DNA of 60,939 nucleotides from Corallococcus carmarthensis (GTDB lineage Bacteria > Myxococcota > Myxococcia > Myxococcales > Myxococcaceae): NCBI RefSeq assembly GCF_003611695.1, contig NZ_RAWE01000038.1:1-60939 (forward strand), read 5' to 3'. Position 1 is the first letter of the stretch, and each line of letters starts with the position of its first letter. Shown piece after piece: positions 41,602 through 49,977 of this stretch. A program made the position numbers and the translations under genes. The notes under the pieces are model-generated. The model saw nothing but the letters and a program-made list of their open reading frames with translations. It was not told the DNA's origin and ran no database searches.

Positions 41602-42036
41602 CTACACGGGAAGCGTCTGGCCACCGCCGAAGATGACGGTGGCGCCGATCAGCAGCGTGGGTGTGGCGCCGCCGGTGAGGTCCACCGTCTCCACGAAGCG
41701 GAGCCGGTCATGCGCGGCCGGCACCACCTCCTGGAGGTCCACGTCCAGCTCCGCGGCGGTGCTCGCGGTGGTGACGGTGAGGCTGACGGCGGCGCCGTCA
41801 CGGTTCTTCGCATCCGTCCACGTGGTGCCGTCGGCGCTCGTCTGCATCTTGTACGTGGCGGTGAAGGAGCTGGGGCCGTTGGCGGCCGCGCCCGTGACGA
41901 CGGAGAGGACGAGGCTGCGGTAGGTGCCGAAGGCGAAGGCGGCGCCGTTGCGCGTGCCCGCGGCGTTGGCCGCCGGGGCATGCGAGAGGTTGGCCGCGTG
42001 GATGAAGGCGCCGATGTTATTGCGCGTCGGGTGCAT
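41602..42036 (-). CDS. Virion structural protein after major capsid
   Basis: A 144-residue, Ala/Thr/Gly-rich beta protein without cysteines (FGTYRSLVLSVVTGAAANGPSSFTATYKMQTSADGTTW). Proteins like this between capsid and connector genes are often head decoration or cement proteins, but some are head fibres. It is described by position only. Confidence 0.65.
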   Translation of the reverse strand: MHPTRNNIGAFIHAANLSHAPAANAAGTRNGAAFAFGTYRSLVLSVVTGAAANGPSSFTATYKMQTSADGTTWTDAKNRDGAAVSLTVTTASTAAELDVDLQEVVPAAHDRLRFVETVDLTGGATPTLLIGATVIFGGGQTLPV

Positions 42037-42075
42037 GGGGCTGTCCTGGTTGAGGTTGGAGAGGCGGCGCGCGGA

Positions 42076-43281
42076 CTACCCGCCGTAGTTGGCGCCCGTG
42101 AGGAAGGCGAAGGCCTGCCGGTGGCGCAGGGCCCAGTCGCCCTCCCACACCGCCCGCAGCGTCATCTGGTCCGCCTCGAAGTCGCCGGTGGACTCGCCCA
42201 CCGTCACGTCCATGGCCGAGGCCTCGCCGTAGTACAGCTGCGCCGCCAGGCCGAAGCCGATGTGCTCCTTGCCCGCCAGTGACTCCGTCACCTTCACCGG
42301 GAAGCCGTTGAGGCGCGGATTCTCGAAGTCCTGGAGGCCCGGGAAGACGTAGCCCGCGCTGTCGCGCAGCTCCGAGAGGTAGAGGTGGTTGGCCGAGTCC
42401 ATGAAGTAGAAGGGCAGGTTGCCCGCCAGCTTCAGCTTCGAGGCCAGAATCGGCTTGATGAGCTTGAGCTTCAGGTCGTTGCGGATGTTCTCCGCCGTCG
42501 TGCCGGTGATGGCATTCTTGCTGGCGTTGGGCACCAGCTCGAAGATGCCGGTGGGCTTCTTCGCGCCCTTGCCGTAGAGGCCCGCCAGGTCCGTCTCCAG
42601 CGCCATGGCCTGCGTCACCTCGCGGCCCACGTCGGCGGAGGCGGTGCTGTTGCCCAGGCGCATCAAGTCATTGGACATGGGCACCAGGGCCATGGCCTTG
42701 TGCGCGCCCAGCTCGACGGTGCCCGTCTTCACGTCGGACTTCTCCGGCGCCTGGGACTCGCCCACCCAGTAGACGGTGGGGCCCTGGTTGATGCGGCCGA
42801 TGGTGAACTTGCCGCCGTAGCCGGAGACGGTGCGCGCGCCGGCCGCCAGGAGGATGGCGTCCTCGCGCAGCAGCTCGATGACTTCCTCGGAGCGCGTCTC
42901 GCGCGAGTAGAGGGCGCCGCCCTGCTCGAAGATGCTGCCGAAGACGCCCACCGACTTGCAGCGCTCCACGTAGGCCTTGAGCTTCTCCAGGCCCGGCCGG
43001 TTCGCGATGCCGAGCCGCTCGGCGCTCCGGACGTAGTTGGCCTTGATGAGGACGCCCAGGCGGGCCTGCGCGGTGCGGCCCTCGGGCGGATCCATCTGCA
43101 GGTCCTTCGCGCCGGACGTCACCGGGCCCGGGGCGACGGGGTTGGGACGCGAGGCGATGGCGGCCTCGGCAGCCTTCACGGCGGCCGCGTCCACCGCGCG
43201 CTGGAGGGACTCGGGGAGGGCAGGCGCTGCGGGCGGAGTGGCGGCCGTGGTGCCGGGCTTCGGCTTCGTCTTGTTCTTCAT
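42076..43281 (-). CDS. Major capsid protein, HK97 family
   Basis: A 401-residue protein. The first ~90 residues (Lys/Pro/Ala-rich start, then helices) form the scaffold-like delta domain expected to be removed by the prohead protease. The HK97 fold follows, with TVYWVGESQAPEKSDVKTGTVELGAHKAMALVPMSNDLMRLG and the C-terminal AVWEGDWALRHRQAFAFLTG. It forms the icosahedral shell. Its leader has a GCCGCCCCTTCTC element directly after the protease stop codon. Confidence 0.93.
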   Translation of the reverse strand: MKNKTKPKPGTTAATPPAAPALPESLQRAVDAAAVKAAEAAIASRPNPVAPGPVTSGAKDLQMDPPEGRTAQARLGVLIKANYVRSAERLGIANRPGLEKLKAYVERCKSVGVFGSIFEQGGALYSRETRSEEVIELLREDAILLAAGARTVSGYGGKFTIGRINQGPTVYWVGESQAPEKSDVKTGTVELGAHKAMALVPMSNDLMRLGNSTASADVGREVTQAMALETDLAGLYGKGAKKPTGIFELVPNASKNAITGTTAENIRNDLKLKLIKPILASKLKLAGNLPFYFMDSANHLYLSELRDSAGYVFPGLQDFENPRLNGFPVKVTESLAGKEHIGFGLAAQLYYGEASAMDVTVGESTGDFEADQMTLRAVWEGDWALRHRQAFAFLTGANYGG

Positions 43282-43325
43282 GGTGTGGCTCCGGAAGTCG
43301 GAAAGGGACTGCGGGGGTCGAAGGA

Positions 43326-43338
43326 GAGAAGGGGCGGC
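43326..43338 (-). promoter_or_regulatory. GCCGCCCCTTCTC element in capsid leader
   Basis: It lies immediately after the TAG of the protease gene and 45 bases before the capsid ATG. Here the GGGC partner is not next to the ATG, so this copy keeps only the conserved 5' arm. Confidence 0.5.
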
Positions 43339-44415
43339 CTACGCGGCGAGGGCGGAGTACTCGCGCAGCTCGCGGCCGGAGAGGGCGGCGGCCTGGGCGG
43401 CGGTGAAGCCGAGGTGCTTGCGGACGCGGAGCCGGAGCGCCTTGGCCTCCTCCTCGTCGGGCTCCTCTTCCACGTCCTCCCTCTCCGCCTCGGACGCGGC
43501 CTCCTCGTCGGGCAGCTCTTCGCCTTCGTCCGGCTCCGCGTCCTCGCCCTTCGCCTCCGCGTCGTCGGCGGCTACCTCGTCGGGCTCCTCGTCTCCGGGC
43601 TCGTCCTCGCTGGCGGCCTGCTCCTCGCCGCCGGCGAGCCACTCCTGGAGCGAGGCGATGTCCGCAGCGAGGTTGGCGCCCACCGCCTCCGCGAGCGGCA
43701 CCAGGACGCCGTCCTCGAGGCCCGCCGCGAGGAAGTCGGCGGCGAGTTGCGCGCTCGCCTGGAGGTGCGCGAGCAGCCCCTCCGCGAAGGACTTCGGCGT
43801 CAGCTCACCGCCCGTGTCGCCCGCGTCGCCGAGCTCCTTCTCTTCCTCAAGCCCCTCTTCGGGGGCGGCGCCCTCGGACTTGAGCGCGGCGAGCAGGGCG
43901 GCCTGGCTGGTGGCGAGCGCCTTGAGGGCCGAGGCCAGGCCCGGGCGCGCGCCGCGGCTGCCGAGCGAGCGCAGGCGCACCGCGTCAGCGTTGGCGGGCA
44001 CGTTGACGATGGACACCTCCAGCAGTTCCACAAGAGGGAAGTCGAAGCCGCCCTCGGCGTTGGGCACCGGCTCCTCCACCGGCACGAATCCGATGGAGCA
44101 CGCGCCCAGGCTGCCCGCCTTCACCTTGCCGGCAATCGTCTTGGACAGCTCGTCCACCTCATCGAAGACGGGCGCCATCACCCACGCGTCGCCCTCGCGG
44201 TAGCAGCGCGCGAAGCCCACGGGCGGGCTCCAGCTGTTGTGCTCCCACAGCAGCGGCACGCGCACCTCCTCGCCGTCGGCCTTCACCGCGAGGACGCGAT
44301 CCCCGTGCCGGTCGAGGTTGGGCGAGGTGATGCGGAAGACGGGAGCGCCGGCCGCGCCTTCGGCGGGCGGGGCGGCGCTGAGCAGCTTCTGGCGGATGGA
44401 CTTGGGCTTGCGCAT
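43339..44415 (-). CDS. HK97-family prohead protease with long acidic tail
   Basis: A 358-residue protein. Residues 1-170 are the S78-type serine protease with candidate His59 (LLWEHNSW) and Ser107 (SLGACSIGF). It cleaves the capsid delta domain and itself during maturation. Residues ~190-330 are a very acidic Glu/Asp/Ala stretch, probably disordered or scaffold-like, unusual in length for the family, so the protein may double as an internal scaffold. A start-codon stem-loop precedes the ATG. Confidence 0.9.
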   Translation of the reverse strand: MRKPKSIRQKLLSAAPPAEGAAGAPVFRITSPNLDRHGDRVLAVKADGEEVRVPLLWEHNSWSPPVGFARCYREGDAWVMAPVFDEVDELSKTIAGKVKAGSLGACSIGFVPVEEPVPNAEGGFDFPLVELLEVSIVNVPANADAVRLRSLGSRGARPGLASALKALATSQAALLAALKSEGAAPEEGLEEEKELGDAGDTGGELTPKSFAEGLLAHLQASAQLAADFLAAGLEDGVLVPLAEAVGANLAADIASLQEWLAGGEEQAASEDEPGDEEPDEVAADDAEAKGEDAEPDEGEELPDEEAASEAEREDVEEEPDEEEAKALRLRVRKHLGFTAAQAAALSGRELREYSALAA

Positions 44416-44432
44416 GCCCAGGGAGAAGGGGC
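44416..44432 (-). promoter_or_regulatory. Start-codon stem-loop before prohead protease
   Basis: Minus strand GCCCCTTCTCCCTGGGC followed directly by ATG: 4-bp GCCC/GGGC stem and 9-base loop. It starts 11 bases after the portal stop codon. Confidence 0.65.
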
Positions 44433-44443
44433 GGCGCCCGTCG

Positions 44444-45808
44444 CTACACGCGGTCCTCCTCGCCGCTGCGGTCGCGCGGCGGATTGGGCGTGGCGTTCGC
44501 TGCGGCGGACTCCACGTTGTTGCCCCCGCCGGCGCCGGGCAGGGGCTTGGGACGCTGGCCCTCCAGCTCCGGCAGCTCCGGCAGGTTCGCGAAGCGGCGC
44601 CACTCGTTCCAGGTGACGCCCTCGGTGGGAGGCGTCGTCATCGCGCGGAAGGTGCGCTCCCACTCCTGCGGACGCGGGTCCTCGTAGTCGAGGATGACGT
44701 CCCGGTCGATGAGGGGCACGAGGCAGTGCTGGTACCACGCGCGCCAGAACTCCAGGCGCGGCGCCACCGCGTACTCCGCCAGGTGGTACTTCGCGGCCTC
44801 CGCCGTCGCGCGGTTGCTGGAGGTGAGGTCGCCCACCAGCTCCGGCGGGACGCTGTACGCCTGGCGCACGTAGGAGCGCAGGCTGGCCGCGAGCTCCTTC
44901 GCCTGCAACTCGCGGTAGTTCACCTGCACCTGGGCGAGGGTCACGTCCGACGGGGCGAACCACACCTTGCCCGCGTTGGCGGGCCCGCGGAACTCCGCGT
45001 TAAACTTCTTCTGCATGTCCTCGGCGGCCTCGCCGGTGGTGCTGCCGTCGTCGTTGTTCTTGCTGCCCAGGCCGACGATGGCGGCGGGGATACCGCCGCG
45101 CTCGAAAGTGGCCTTCGTCGCCTTGTCGATGGCCTCGATGGTGTCGAGCTTGTCGCCCAGCGCAAGGCCTCGCCCGGCGCCGCGCCCCTCGGGATTGGCC
45201 GGCGCGAGCGCCTTCGCCCAGAGGACGTCGGACTCCGGCACCCAGCCCTGGTACTGCTGGTAGGAGATGAAGAAGGCGGGGCGGCCCAGCGCGGGCGTCA
45301 TCGTCACGTTGTGGGGCGGCACCACCTCCCAGCCCACCGGGCGCCCGTCCGCGCCGCGCAGCAGCACCAGGAAGGCCTCGCCCACCAAGTCCACGTGCAG
45401 CTGCGCGAGCTTCCGGTACTCGCGCCCGGGGAAGCGCGGGTGCGGCGACTCCAGCAGCGTCAGCAGTTCATGGGCATCCAGCTCCACCAGCTCGCCGCGC
45501 GCGGTTGAGTCGGCCAGCGCCTTGCGGCGCTTCCGCCCGTCCAGTGACTTCCACCGCGGATCCATCCGCTTCTCGCCGGGACGCACGCGCTTGAAGGCCT
45601 TCCACTGGGGCGTGGCCACCGCGTCGGCGATGGTGTCCACCACGGTACGTAGCCAGTCGTCCTCCTCATAGGCGAGGAGGACCTCTCGGCTCCCCCGGCG
45701 CGGACTGAAGCTGATGAGGGGTAGTGCGTGGACGAGCTGCGGCTTGCCGCCAGGCGGGCCCGGCACGAGGCCGAGCGCTTTGGCGACGCGGGAGAGGAGA
45801 GAGGCCAT
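44444..45808 (-). CDS. Portal protein, HK97 family
   Basis: A 454-residue protein with the HK97-type portal pattern: EEDDWLRTVVDTIADAVATPQWKAF, then YRKLAQLHVDLVGEAFLVLLR ... VVPPHNVTMTP, and RQAYSVPPELVGDLTSSNRATAEAAKYHLAEYAVAPRLEFWRAWYQHCLVPLID. It is the dodecameric ring through which DNA enters and leaves the head. The C-terminus is Pro/Asn-rich. The gene is separated from the terminase by an opposite-strand insert (the PIN-like gene). Confidence 0.93.
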   Translation of the reverse strand: MASLLSRVAKALGLVPGPPGGKPQLVHALPLISFSPRRGSREVLLAYEEDDWLRTVVDTIADAVATPQWKAFKRVRPGEKRMDPRWKSLDGRKRRKALADSTARGELVELDAHELLTLLESPHPRFPGREYRKLAQLHVDLVGEAFLVLLRGADGRPVGWEVVPPHNVTMTPALGRPAFFISYQQYQGWVPESDVLWAKALAPANPEGRGAGRGLALGDKLDTIEAIDKATKATFERGGIPAAIVGLGSKNNDDGSTTGEAAEDMQKKFNAEFRGPANAGKVWFAPSDVTLAQVQVNYRELQAKELAASLRSYVRQAYSVPPELVGDLTSSNRATAEAAKYHLAEYAVAPRLEFWRAWYQHCLVPLIDRDVILDYEDPRPQEWERTFRAMTTPPTEGVTWNEWRRFANLPELPELEGQRPKPLPGAGGGNNVESAAANATPNPPRDRSGEEDRV

Positions 45809-45825
45809 GCCCTAAGACAAGGGGT
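45809..45825 (-). promoter_or_regulatory. Start-codon stem-loop before portal gene
   Basis: Minus strand ACCCCTTGTCTTAGGGC then ATG: CCC/GGG stem. The loop differs by one base in the CTTCT core (CTTGT). It precedes the portal ATG although the operon is interrupted upstream. Confidence 0.55.
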
Positions 45826-45924
45826 GGTCCATGCCGCGTGCGAGGCGGATACGCTCAAAATGCCATCAGCCACACTCAGACTGACCACGCTGAAGCTCAC
45901 GTGGCGCTCTGCTATGGTGCGGCA

Positions 45925-46806
45925 ATGCACGTGCAATTTGACACAAATACATTCGGAGATGTGCTGGAGAATGAGGGGTGCCTTGAGTTGCTTGTGGATA
46001 TGGCGCCGAAACTTGACTGGTGGGTTTCGATCTCGCTAACCGCGCTTCCCGAGGTCTTAGGTATGGATGATGAGCATTATCAGCTGAGCCGTGCGCGACG
46101 CATCTTGGAGTTGCGCCAGCGACTGGGGGGAAGGTTCTTCATTGCCCGGGGCTGGGAAAGCTTGGCCTTCTGTGAACTTTCAGTTGGCATAGACTCTCCC
46201 TTGCATTTGCCGTCTCCAGAGGTGGATGAGATTTATTACTACCTGCGCACCGCCGTGGAAACACAGAGTCGCGATGCAGGAAGAATGTTCGTATTCACCA
46301 AGGCAATGCGCGAGTACAAGCGTAATGCGCGCGAGATGTTTGACCGAAACAAGCAGCGGCTTGCGTCGATTTGGCGCGACCAAAAAATTACTCCTCGAAC
46401 CATGGGGAGTATGCTGGCGAAATACACCGTTGCGTCAGTCCCTGACTGGCTGGTTTCGGGACTTGTTCGGGATAAGTATGGGCGCTCGCGCTATCAGCTT
46501 CGGTCTATTTATGCGAGACCGAAACGATTTAAGGCCATTCTGGGATGGTCGTCGCTTGTGAATATGGTGATGTTTGCTGATATCATTCCGCCTGGACTAA
46601 TTAGTGGGCATCCATCTCTGGGGATGCTCAAACGCCATGATAACGATTGGTATGATGCTGGGGTGGCAGCCTCGTCAGCATATTGCGATGTTTTTGTTAC
46701 ACATGACAAGACTTTGCGCCAGCGGTGTGAGTTTATGTGTGGGAAGGGAATGTTTCATTTTCGCCTGACGGGGCTCAAGGAACTCTTGGGGCCAGGATGC
46801 CCCTGA
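45925..46806 (+). CDS. PIN-like nuclease, inserted moron gene
   Basis: A 293-residue protein. The N-terminus MHVQFDTNTFGDVL and the C-terminal DVFVTHDKTLRQRC match the first and last acidic motifs of PIN-domain RNases (Asp6 and Asp261), with Glu43 and a DNDWYDAG cluster (239-246) as further metal-ligand candidates. PIN nucleases cut RNA and are common as toxins and in antiphage systems. The gene runs against the head operon, exactly between portal and terminase, two bases from the TerL stop. It is visibly AT-richer than its neighbours (near 50% GC by eye), signs of a late insertion. No antitoxin gene is seen. Family assignment is by motif only. Confidence 0.75.
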   Translation: MHVQFDTNTFGDVLENEGCLELLVDMAPKLDWWVSISLTALPEVLGMDDEHYQLSRARRILELRQRLGGRFFIARGWESLAFCELSVGIDSPLHLPSPEVDEIYYYLRTAVETQSRDAGRMFVFTKAMREYKRNAREMFDRNKQRLASIWRDQKITPRTMGSMLAKYTVASVPDWLVSGLVRDKYGRSRYQLRSIYARPKRFKAILGWSSLVNMVMFADIIPPGLISGHPSLGMLKRHDNDWYDAGVAASSAYCDVFVTHDKTLRQRCEFMCGKGMFHFRLTGLKELLGPGCP

Positions 46807-46808
46807 TG

Positions 46809-48338
46809 CTACGGCTCAGAGGGTTGCTCAGGGTCTTCTGAGTTAGCCGCAGGTTCTGAGGCGGCGCCGATGTTCCGACGCATCTTCACGACGTGCTTGT
46901 AGATGGGCCACACCATGGCGTCCACGCGGTCATCCCGCGCGTGTCCGCCAGGCGCCCCGGTGAACTTGCCGAGCTGCTCCTCGAGCTTCTCGTGCTTGCC
47001 CACCATATGCACGAGGCCCGCCGCCGCGAGCATGGAGACGGGGGCCGCGCGCTCCGCCTTCGAGTTGCGCGCACGCTCGGTGATCACCTTCACCTTCGCC
47101 AGGGTGTGGATGGTGGACGTCACCATGCTGCCGCCCGTGTTCGTCTCCGCGAAAATCCACGCGCGCGGCCGGTCCGAGCTGTCCTTCTTCGCGTGGAGTT
47201 CCCAGGCCTTGAGCGCGGCCACCGCCTTCTTCGCCCAGGCCGCCGGCTCCGGGCTCTTGAGTGAGAGGTCCGCGAGCACGTAGGCGTGATCGCGCCCGTC
47301 TTCCTCGCGACGCACGCCGACCACCACGATGCCGTGCATGTCCGCGCCCTTCTTCTCGCCGGTGGCGGGGTCCAGGCCCACCACGATGAAGTCGAAGACG
47401 GAGGGCGCGTCCTTCGGCTTCACGCGCGAGGCGTTCCAGTCCACGCCCCGGAAGAGCGCAGGGTCCAGGTCGAACTCCAGCTCGCCGTAGAACTCACGTC
47501 GGCCGATGGCGCTCTTCTTTGCGTCCAGGGCCTGGAGGGCGTAGTCGTCGTCCAGGTGGGCGCTGTTGTCCAAGGTGCTGGAGCGCGAGAGGACGAGGCC
47601 CCGGCGCTGCTTGAGAATCTCGCGGAAGAGCTCCGTAGGCGCGGGCGTGGTGGTGATGACCTTGCGGCTGGAGAGCCCCAGCCGCCGCATCCGCGCGGAC
47701 GTGCCGCGGCCGACGCGACCGCACTCGGTGAAGACGGCGACGGGGTCCTTCTTCCAGGCCACCACCTCGTCCAGCCACTCGAAGGTGTAGCCGTAGCCGC
47801 GGAACTTGTCCGCGTCGGCTGCCGGCAGGTAGTCGGCCTTCACGCCGTTGGGGAAGACGAGCTGCTTCTTCGACTTCAGGTGCTCAGGGCGGAACCACGG
47901 GGGCGCCAGGGTGAGGATGCCGCTGGGGCCCTCCAGCTGGTTCTTCTGAATCTCCGTGTACGTCGGGCCGACGATGAGGATGCGCGCCTCGGGGTCCACC
48001 TTCGCCTCGCGGATGACGGAGGCCGCGCCTGCGTGCGTCTTGCCGGCGCCGCGCCCACCGAGGAGGAACCAGGTGCGCCAGCGGGCGTACTCCGCGGACA
48101 CCATGTCCGGGGGCTGCTGGGCGGGGCGGAGGGAGTACTCCGGTTCGTAGTAGAGGACGAGCAGCTCCTGGGTGGAGAGGCCGAGCCGGTCCGCGAATCC
48201 CTCGGTGGTTCCGAACTCCGCTCGAAGCTGGAGCGCCACCCGGTCCAGGACGGAGTGCCGGCCGTGCGTCTCCGGGCGGATGACGGGCAAGCCCTTGAGC
48301 AGGTCCTTCCCGGCGGTGACAGCGGCGGCCTTGGCCAT
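46809..48338 (-). CDS. Terminase large subunit
   Basis: A 509-residue DNA-packaging motor. The ATPase has Walker A GGRGAGKT (94-101) and Walker B-like FEWLDEV. The C-terminal RNase H-like nuclease has DFIVVGLDPATG, a central Glu (FAETNTGG) and DDRVDAMVW. It cuts concatemeric DNA and pumps it through the portal. ATG 48338 was chosen because the stem-loop ends there and earlier residues are Arg/Ser junk. Its 3' end abuts the opposite PIN-like gene. Confidence 0.93.
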   Translation of the reverse strand: MAKAAAVTAGKDLLKGLPVIRPETHGRHSVLDRVALQLRAEFGTTEGFADRLGLSTQELLVLYYEPEYSLRPAQQPPDMVSAEYARWRTWFLLGGRGAGKTHAGAASVIREAKVDPEARILIVGPTYTEIQKNQLEGPSGILTLAPPWFRPEHLKSKKQLVFPNGVKADYLPAADADKFRGYGYTFEWLDEVVAWKKDPVAVFTECGRVGRGTSARMRRLGLSSRKVITTTPAPTELFREILKQRRGLVLSRSSTLDNSAHLDDDYALQALDAKKSAIGRREFYGELEFDLDPALFRGVDWNASRVKPKDAPSVFDFIVVGLDPATGEKKGADMHGIVVVGVRREEDGRDHAYVLADLSLKSPEPAAWAKKAVAALKAWELHAKKDSSDRPRAWIFAETNTGGSMVTSTIHTLAKVKVITERARNSKAERAAPVSMLAAAGLVHMVGKHEKLEEQLGKFTGAPGGHARDDRVDAMVWPIYKHVVKMRRNIGAASEPAANSEDPEQPSEP

Positions 48339-48355
48339 GCCCTCCGAGAAGGGGC
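48339..48355 (-). promoter_or_regulatory. Start-codon stem-loop before terminase large subunit
   Basis: Minus strand GCCCCTTCTCGGAGGGC then ATG. GCCC/GGGC stem, and GGAGGG within it is the only Shine-Dalgarno. It begins two bases after the TerS stop codon. Confidence 0.65.
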
Positions 48356-48357
48356 GG

Positions 48358-48924
48358 CTACTCCTCCGCCTCCGCCGGAGCTGGCATCGCCTTCTTGGCC
48401 TCGTTGTCGAGGAACCGCGCCAGCCGGTCAGCCAGCGTCTTCTGCGCCTCCTCCGGGGTGACGAGCTCGAAGGCACCACCGTCGCTACTGGTCGTCCCCA
48501 CGGTGCGAGGCAGGGTGAAGTTCTTCGGGTCGCTCAACCCCAGGCGCCAGCGCAGCCACTTGTCGTTGAAGGCGCGGTTGCCGATGTTCTCCATCGCGGC
48601 TGCTTGGAGGACGCGGCGGAAGTGCGCGGCGGCCGCCTCGTACTCCATGACGAACGCCGTGTAGATGTCCTCCGTCTCGCGCTCGATGGCCTCCGCGCCG
48701 CGCGTGCGCCAGCCCTGGACGACGGTGTCCGTGGTGCCGACGGCGGCAGCTGCGTCGCGCAGGGTGTCGCCTGCTGCGATGCGCCGGCACAACTGCGCGC
48801 CGAGCTGGGGCGTCAGCGTCGTCACCGGCCCGGGCTTGCCCAGGGGCCGGTAGTTCAGGAGCGGGTCGAGACTCACGGCCTCGTTGGGCTCGCGCTCGGC
48901 CCCGGAGTCGCGGTGGCGGGCCAT
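48358..48924 (-). CDS. Terminase small subunit
   Basis: A 188-residue protein from ATG 48924. An N-terminal helix-turn-helix (LGAQLCRRIAAGDTLRDAAAAVGTTDTVVQGWRTRG) would bind the pac/cos site, a central helical region makes the ring, and the C-terminus should contact the large subunit. It is the first gene of the late head operon. Confidence 0.82.
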   Translation of the reverse strand: MARHRDSGAEREPNEAVSLDPLLNYRPLGKPGPVTTLTPQLGAQLCRRIAAGDTLRDAAAAVGTTDTVVQGWRTRGAEAIERETEDIYTAFVMEYEAAAAHFRRVLQAAAMENIGNRAFNDKWLRWRLGLSDPKNFTLPRTVGTTSSDGGAFELVTPEEAQKTLADRLARFLDNEAKKAMPAPAEAEE

Positions 48925-48940
48925 GCCTTCCAGAAGGGGC
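48925..48940 (-). promoter_or_regulatory. Start-codon stem-loop before terminase small subunit
   Basis: Minus strand GCCCCTTCTGGAAGGC then ATG. Here CCTTC pairs directly with GAAGG (loop of two bases plus flanks), so the pyrimidine arm covers the ribosome site completely. Confidence 0.6.
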
Positions 48941-49208
48941 GCCAGTGCGCGCGCGCTTCGAGGCGCCCGAGCCCACATGCGAGCGCAGAAGACGCGCCAG
49001 CGGGCCGCCAGGAACGCGCAGAGCCCAAAAAATCAGGGGGTCGTCTCAGAGATCGCCGGGGATTTCCGGGAGATTTCCGCAGCGCAGGATTGCAGCGCGC
49101 CGAGCAATCCTTCCGGCAGGCGCAGATGTGGGTTTCCCACCCCAGGGGGAGGGGTCACCTATTCAATGGGGTTGTAATGTGCCCTTGTCCTACATGCCCC
49201 TGCCCCGG

Positions 49209-49228
49209 CGTGACCTACGTAGGTCACG
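49209..49228. promoter_or_regulatory. 20-bp perfect palindrome (candidate operator)
   Basis: CGTGACCTACGTAGGTCACG is fully self-complementary with no loop, so it suits a dimeric DNA-binding protein and not an RNA hairpin. It lies about 285 bases upstream of TerS. Confidence 0.6.
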
Positions 49229-49274
49229 GCCTCGCTGGATGCGCCCGTAAGTCCCCGCGCACGCACGCCACTCG

Positions 49275-49308
49275 CCGCGCTGGGAGCAGCAGGATGCTCC
49301 CAGCGCGG
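49275..49308 (-). terminator. 14-bp hairpin after small membrane-protein gene
   Basis: Perfect stem CCGCGCTGGGAGCA / TGCTCCCAGCGCGG with loop GCAGGA. It lies 16 bases after the minus-strand gene ending at 49325 and would separate it from the terminase operon. There is no T-run, so Rho-independence is unsure. Confidence 0.6.
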
Positions 49309-49324
49309 CTTCACGCCTGTCGGC

Positions 49325-49471
49325 CTACGCGAGCTGGTGTGCGAGCATCGCGAAGAACGCGACCACCATCGCAACCGTCAGGAAGAGCGCGATGAGGGCG
49401 TTGATCTGCTGTGCGTTCAGGTTCTTGGCGGCGCGGATGACTTCCCGCAAGACCTTGATGGCCATCTTCAT
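49325..49471 (-). CDS. 48-residue single-pass membrane peptide
   Basis: MKMAIKVLREVIRAAKNLNA, then a hydrophobic segment (INALIALFLTVAMVVAFFAML) and HQLA. A basic amphipathic N-terminus followed by one membrane helix is the form of small phage holins, antiholins and superinfection-exclusion peptides. AAGGGG sits 7 bases before the ATG. It is a single gene with its own hairpin, lying opposite the lysis-side genes. Confidence 0.62.
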   Translation of the reverse strand: MKMAIKVLREVIRAAKNLNAQQINALIALFLTVAMVVAFFAMLAHQLA

Positions 49472-49977
49472 GTGTGACCCCTTGCCGAGGGAGAGGTCGA
49501 ACGCTCGGCTTAATCGTTTAGCGAGGCGCCCCGATACTGTGCAGGTGGGTGCTGTGCTTACCGCTCCGCGAATTGAACGGTGGCGCCGGCTGGAGCGCGA
49601 CCCATGAGGCCGGGCGGGCAGCGCCTGGGTGCCACCGACTACGACGCGGAGGACAACCCCATCCCGTGAACGTGGCCTGGATGAGGCGCACCAGCGGCGG
49701 GCGGACATCGGTGTCGTGCATGCCCGGGTGGAAGGGGTGTCTCTCCGCGTGGTGGCCCGATCATCGAATGCATTCATTTCGTCAGTCGGCCCCGTGCACG
49801 CGACCAGCGCGGACGCCTCCAGGTGGGTGGACTACTTTCGGTGCCCGTGCCCGGACCTAGTCCACTCAGGGGTGCCGTCCCTCTGGCGCCGAGTTGGACT
49901 GGTCCGGAGGCACTCCCGACTTCCAGTCCAGTGGGCGGTGGCGAAGTCGCGCGGCATGGGCGCCCCTTCTCCCGGGC
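49472..49977. other. Stretch without a firm gene
   Basis: About 500 bases between divergent transcription units. On the plus strand a 120-codon frame (49629-49991) has a fairly protein-like middle part (HQRRADIGVVHARVEGVSLRVVARSSNAFISSV), but its start and end are poor and it runs through the stem-loop at 49962. It may be a decayed gene. Promoters for both directions must lie here. Confidence 0.45.
49962..49977 (+). promoter_or_regulatory. Start-codon stem-loop before leader ORF 49978
   Basis: GCCCCTTCTCCCGGGC followed directly by ATG; GCCC/GGGC stem. It precedes a 9-codon ORF and not the real gene. Confidence 0.62.

Larger units (their letters stand above)
48941..49324. other. Intergenic region upstream of the late operon
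   Basis: About 385 bases with no gene. It contains a 20-bp palindrome (49209-49228) and a 14-bp-stem hairpin (49275-49308), and an AT-richer patch (TATTCAATGGGGTTGTAATG, near 49160). It is the natural place for the late-gene promoter and, given its position before terminase, possibly the cos/pac site. Confidence 0.55.
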
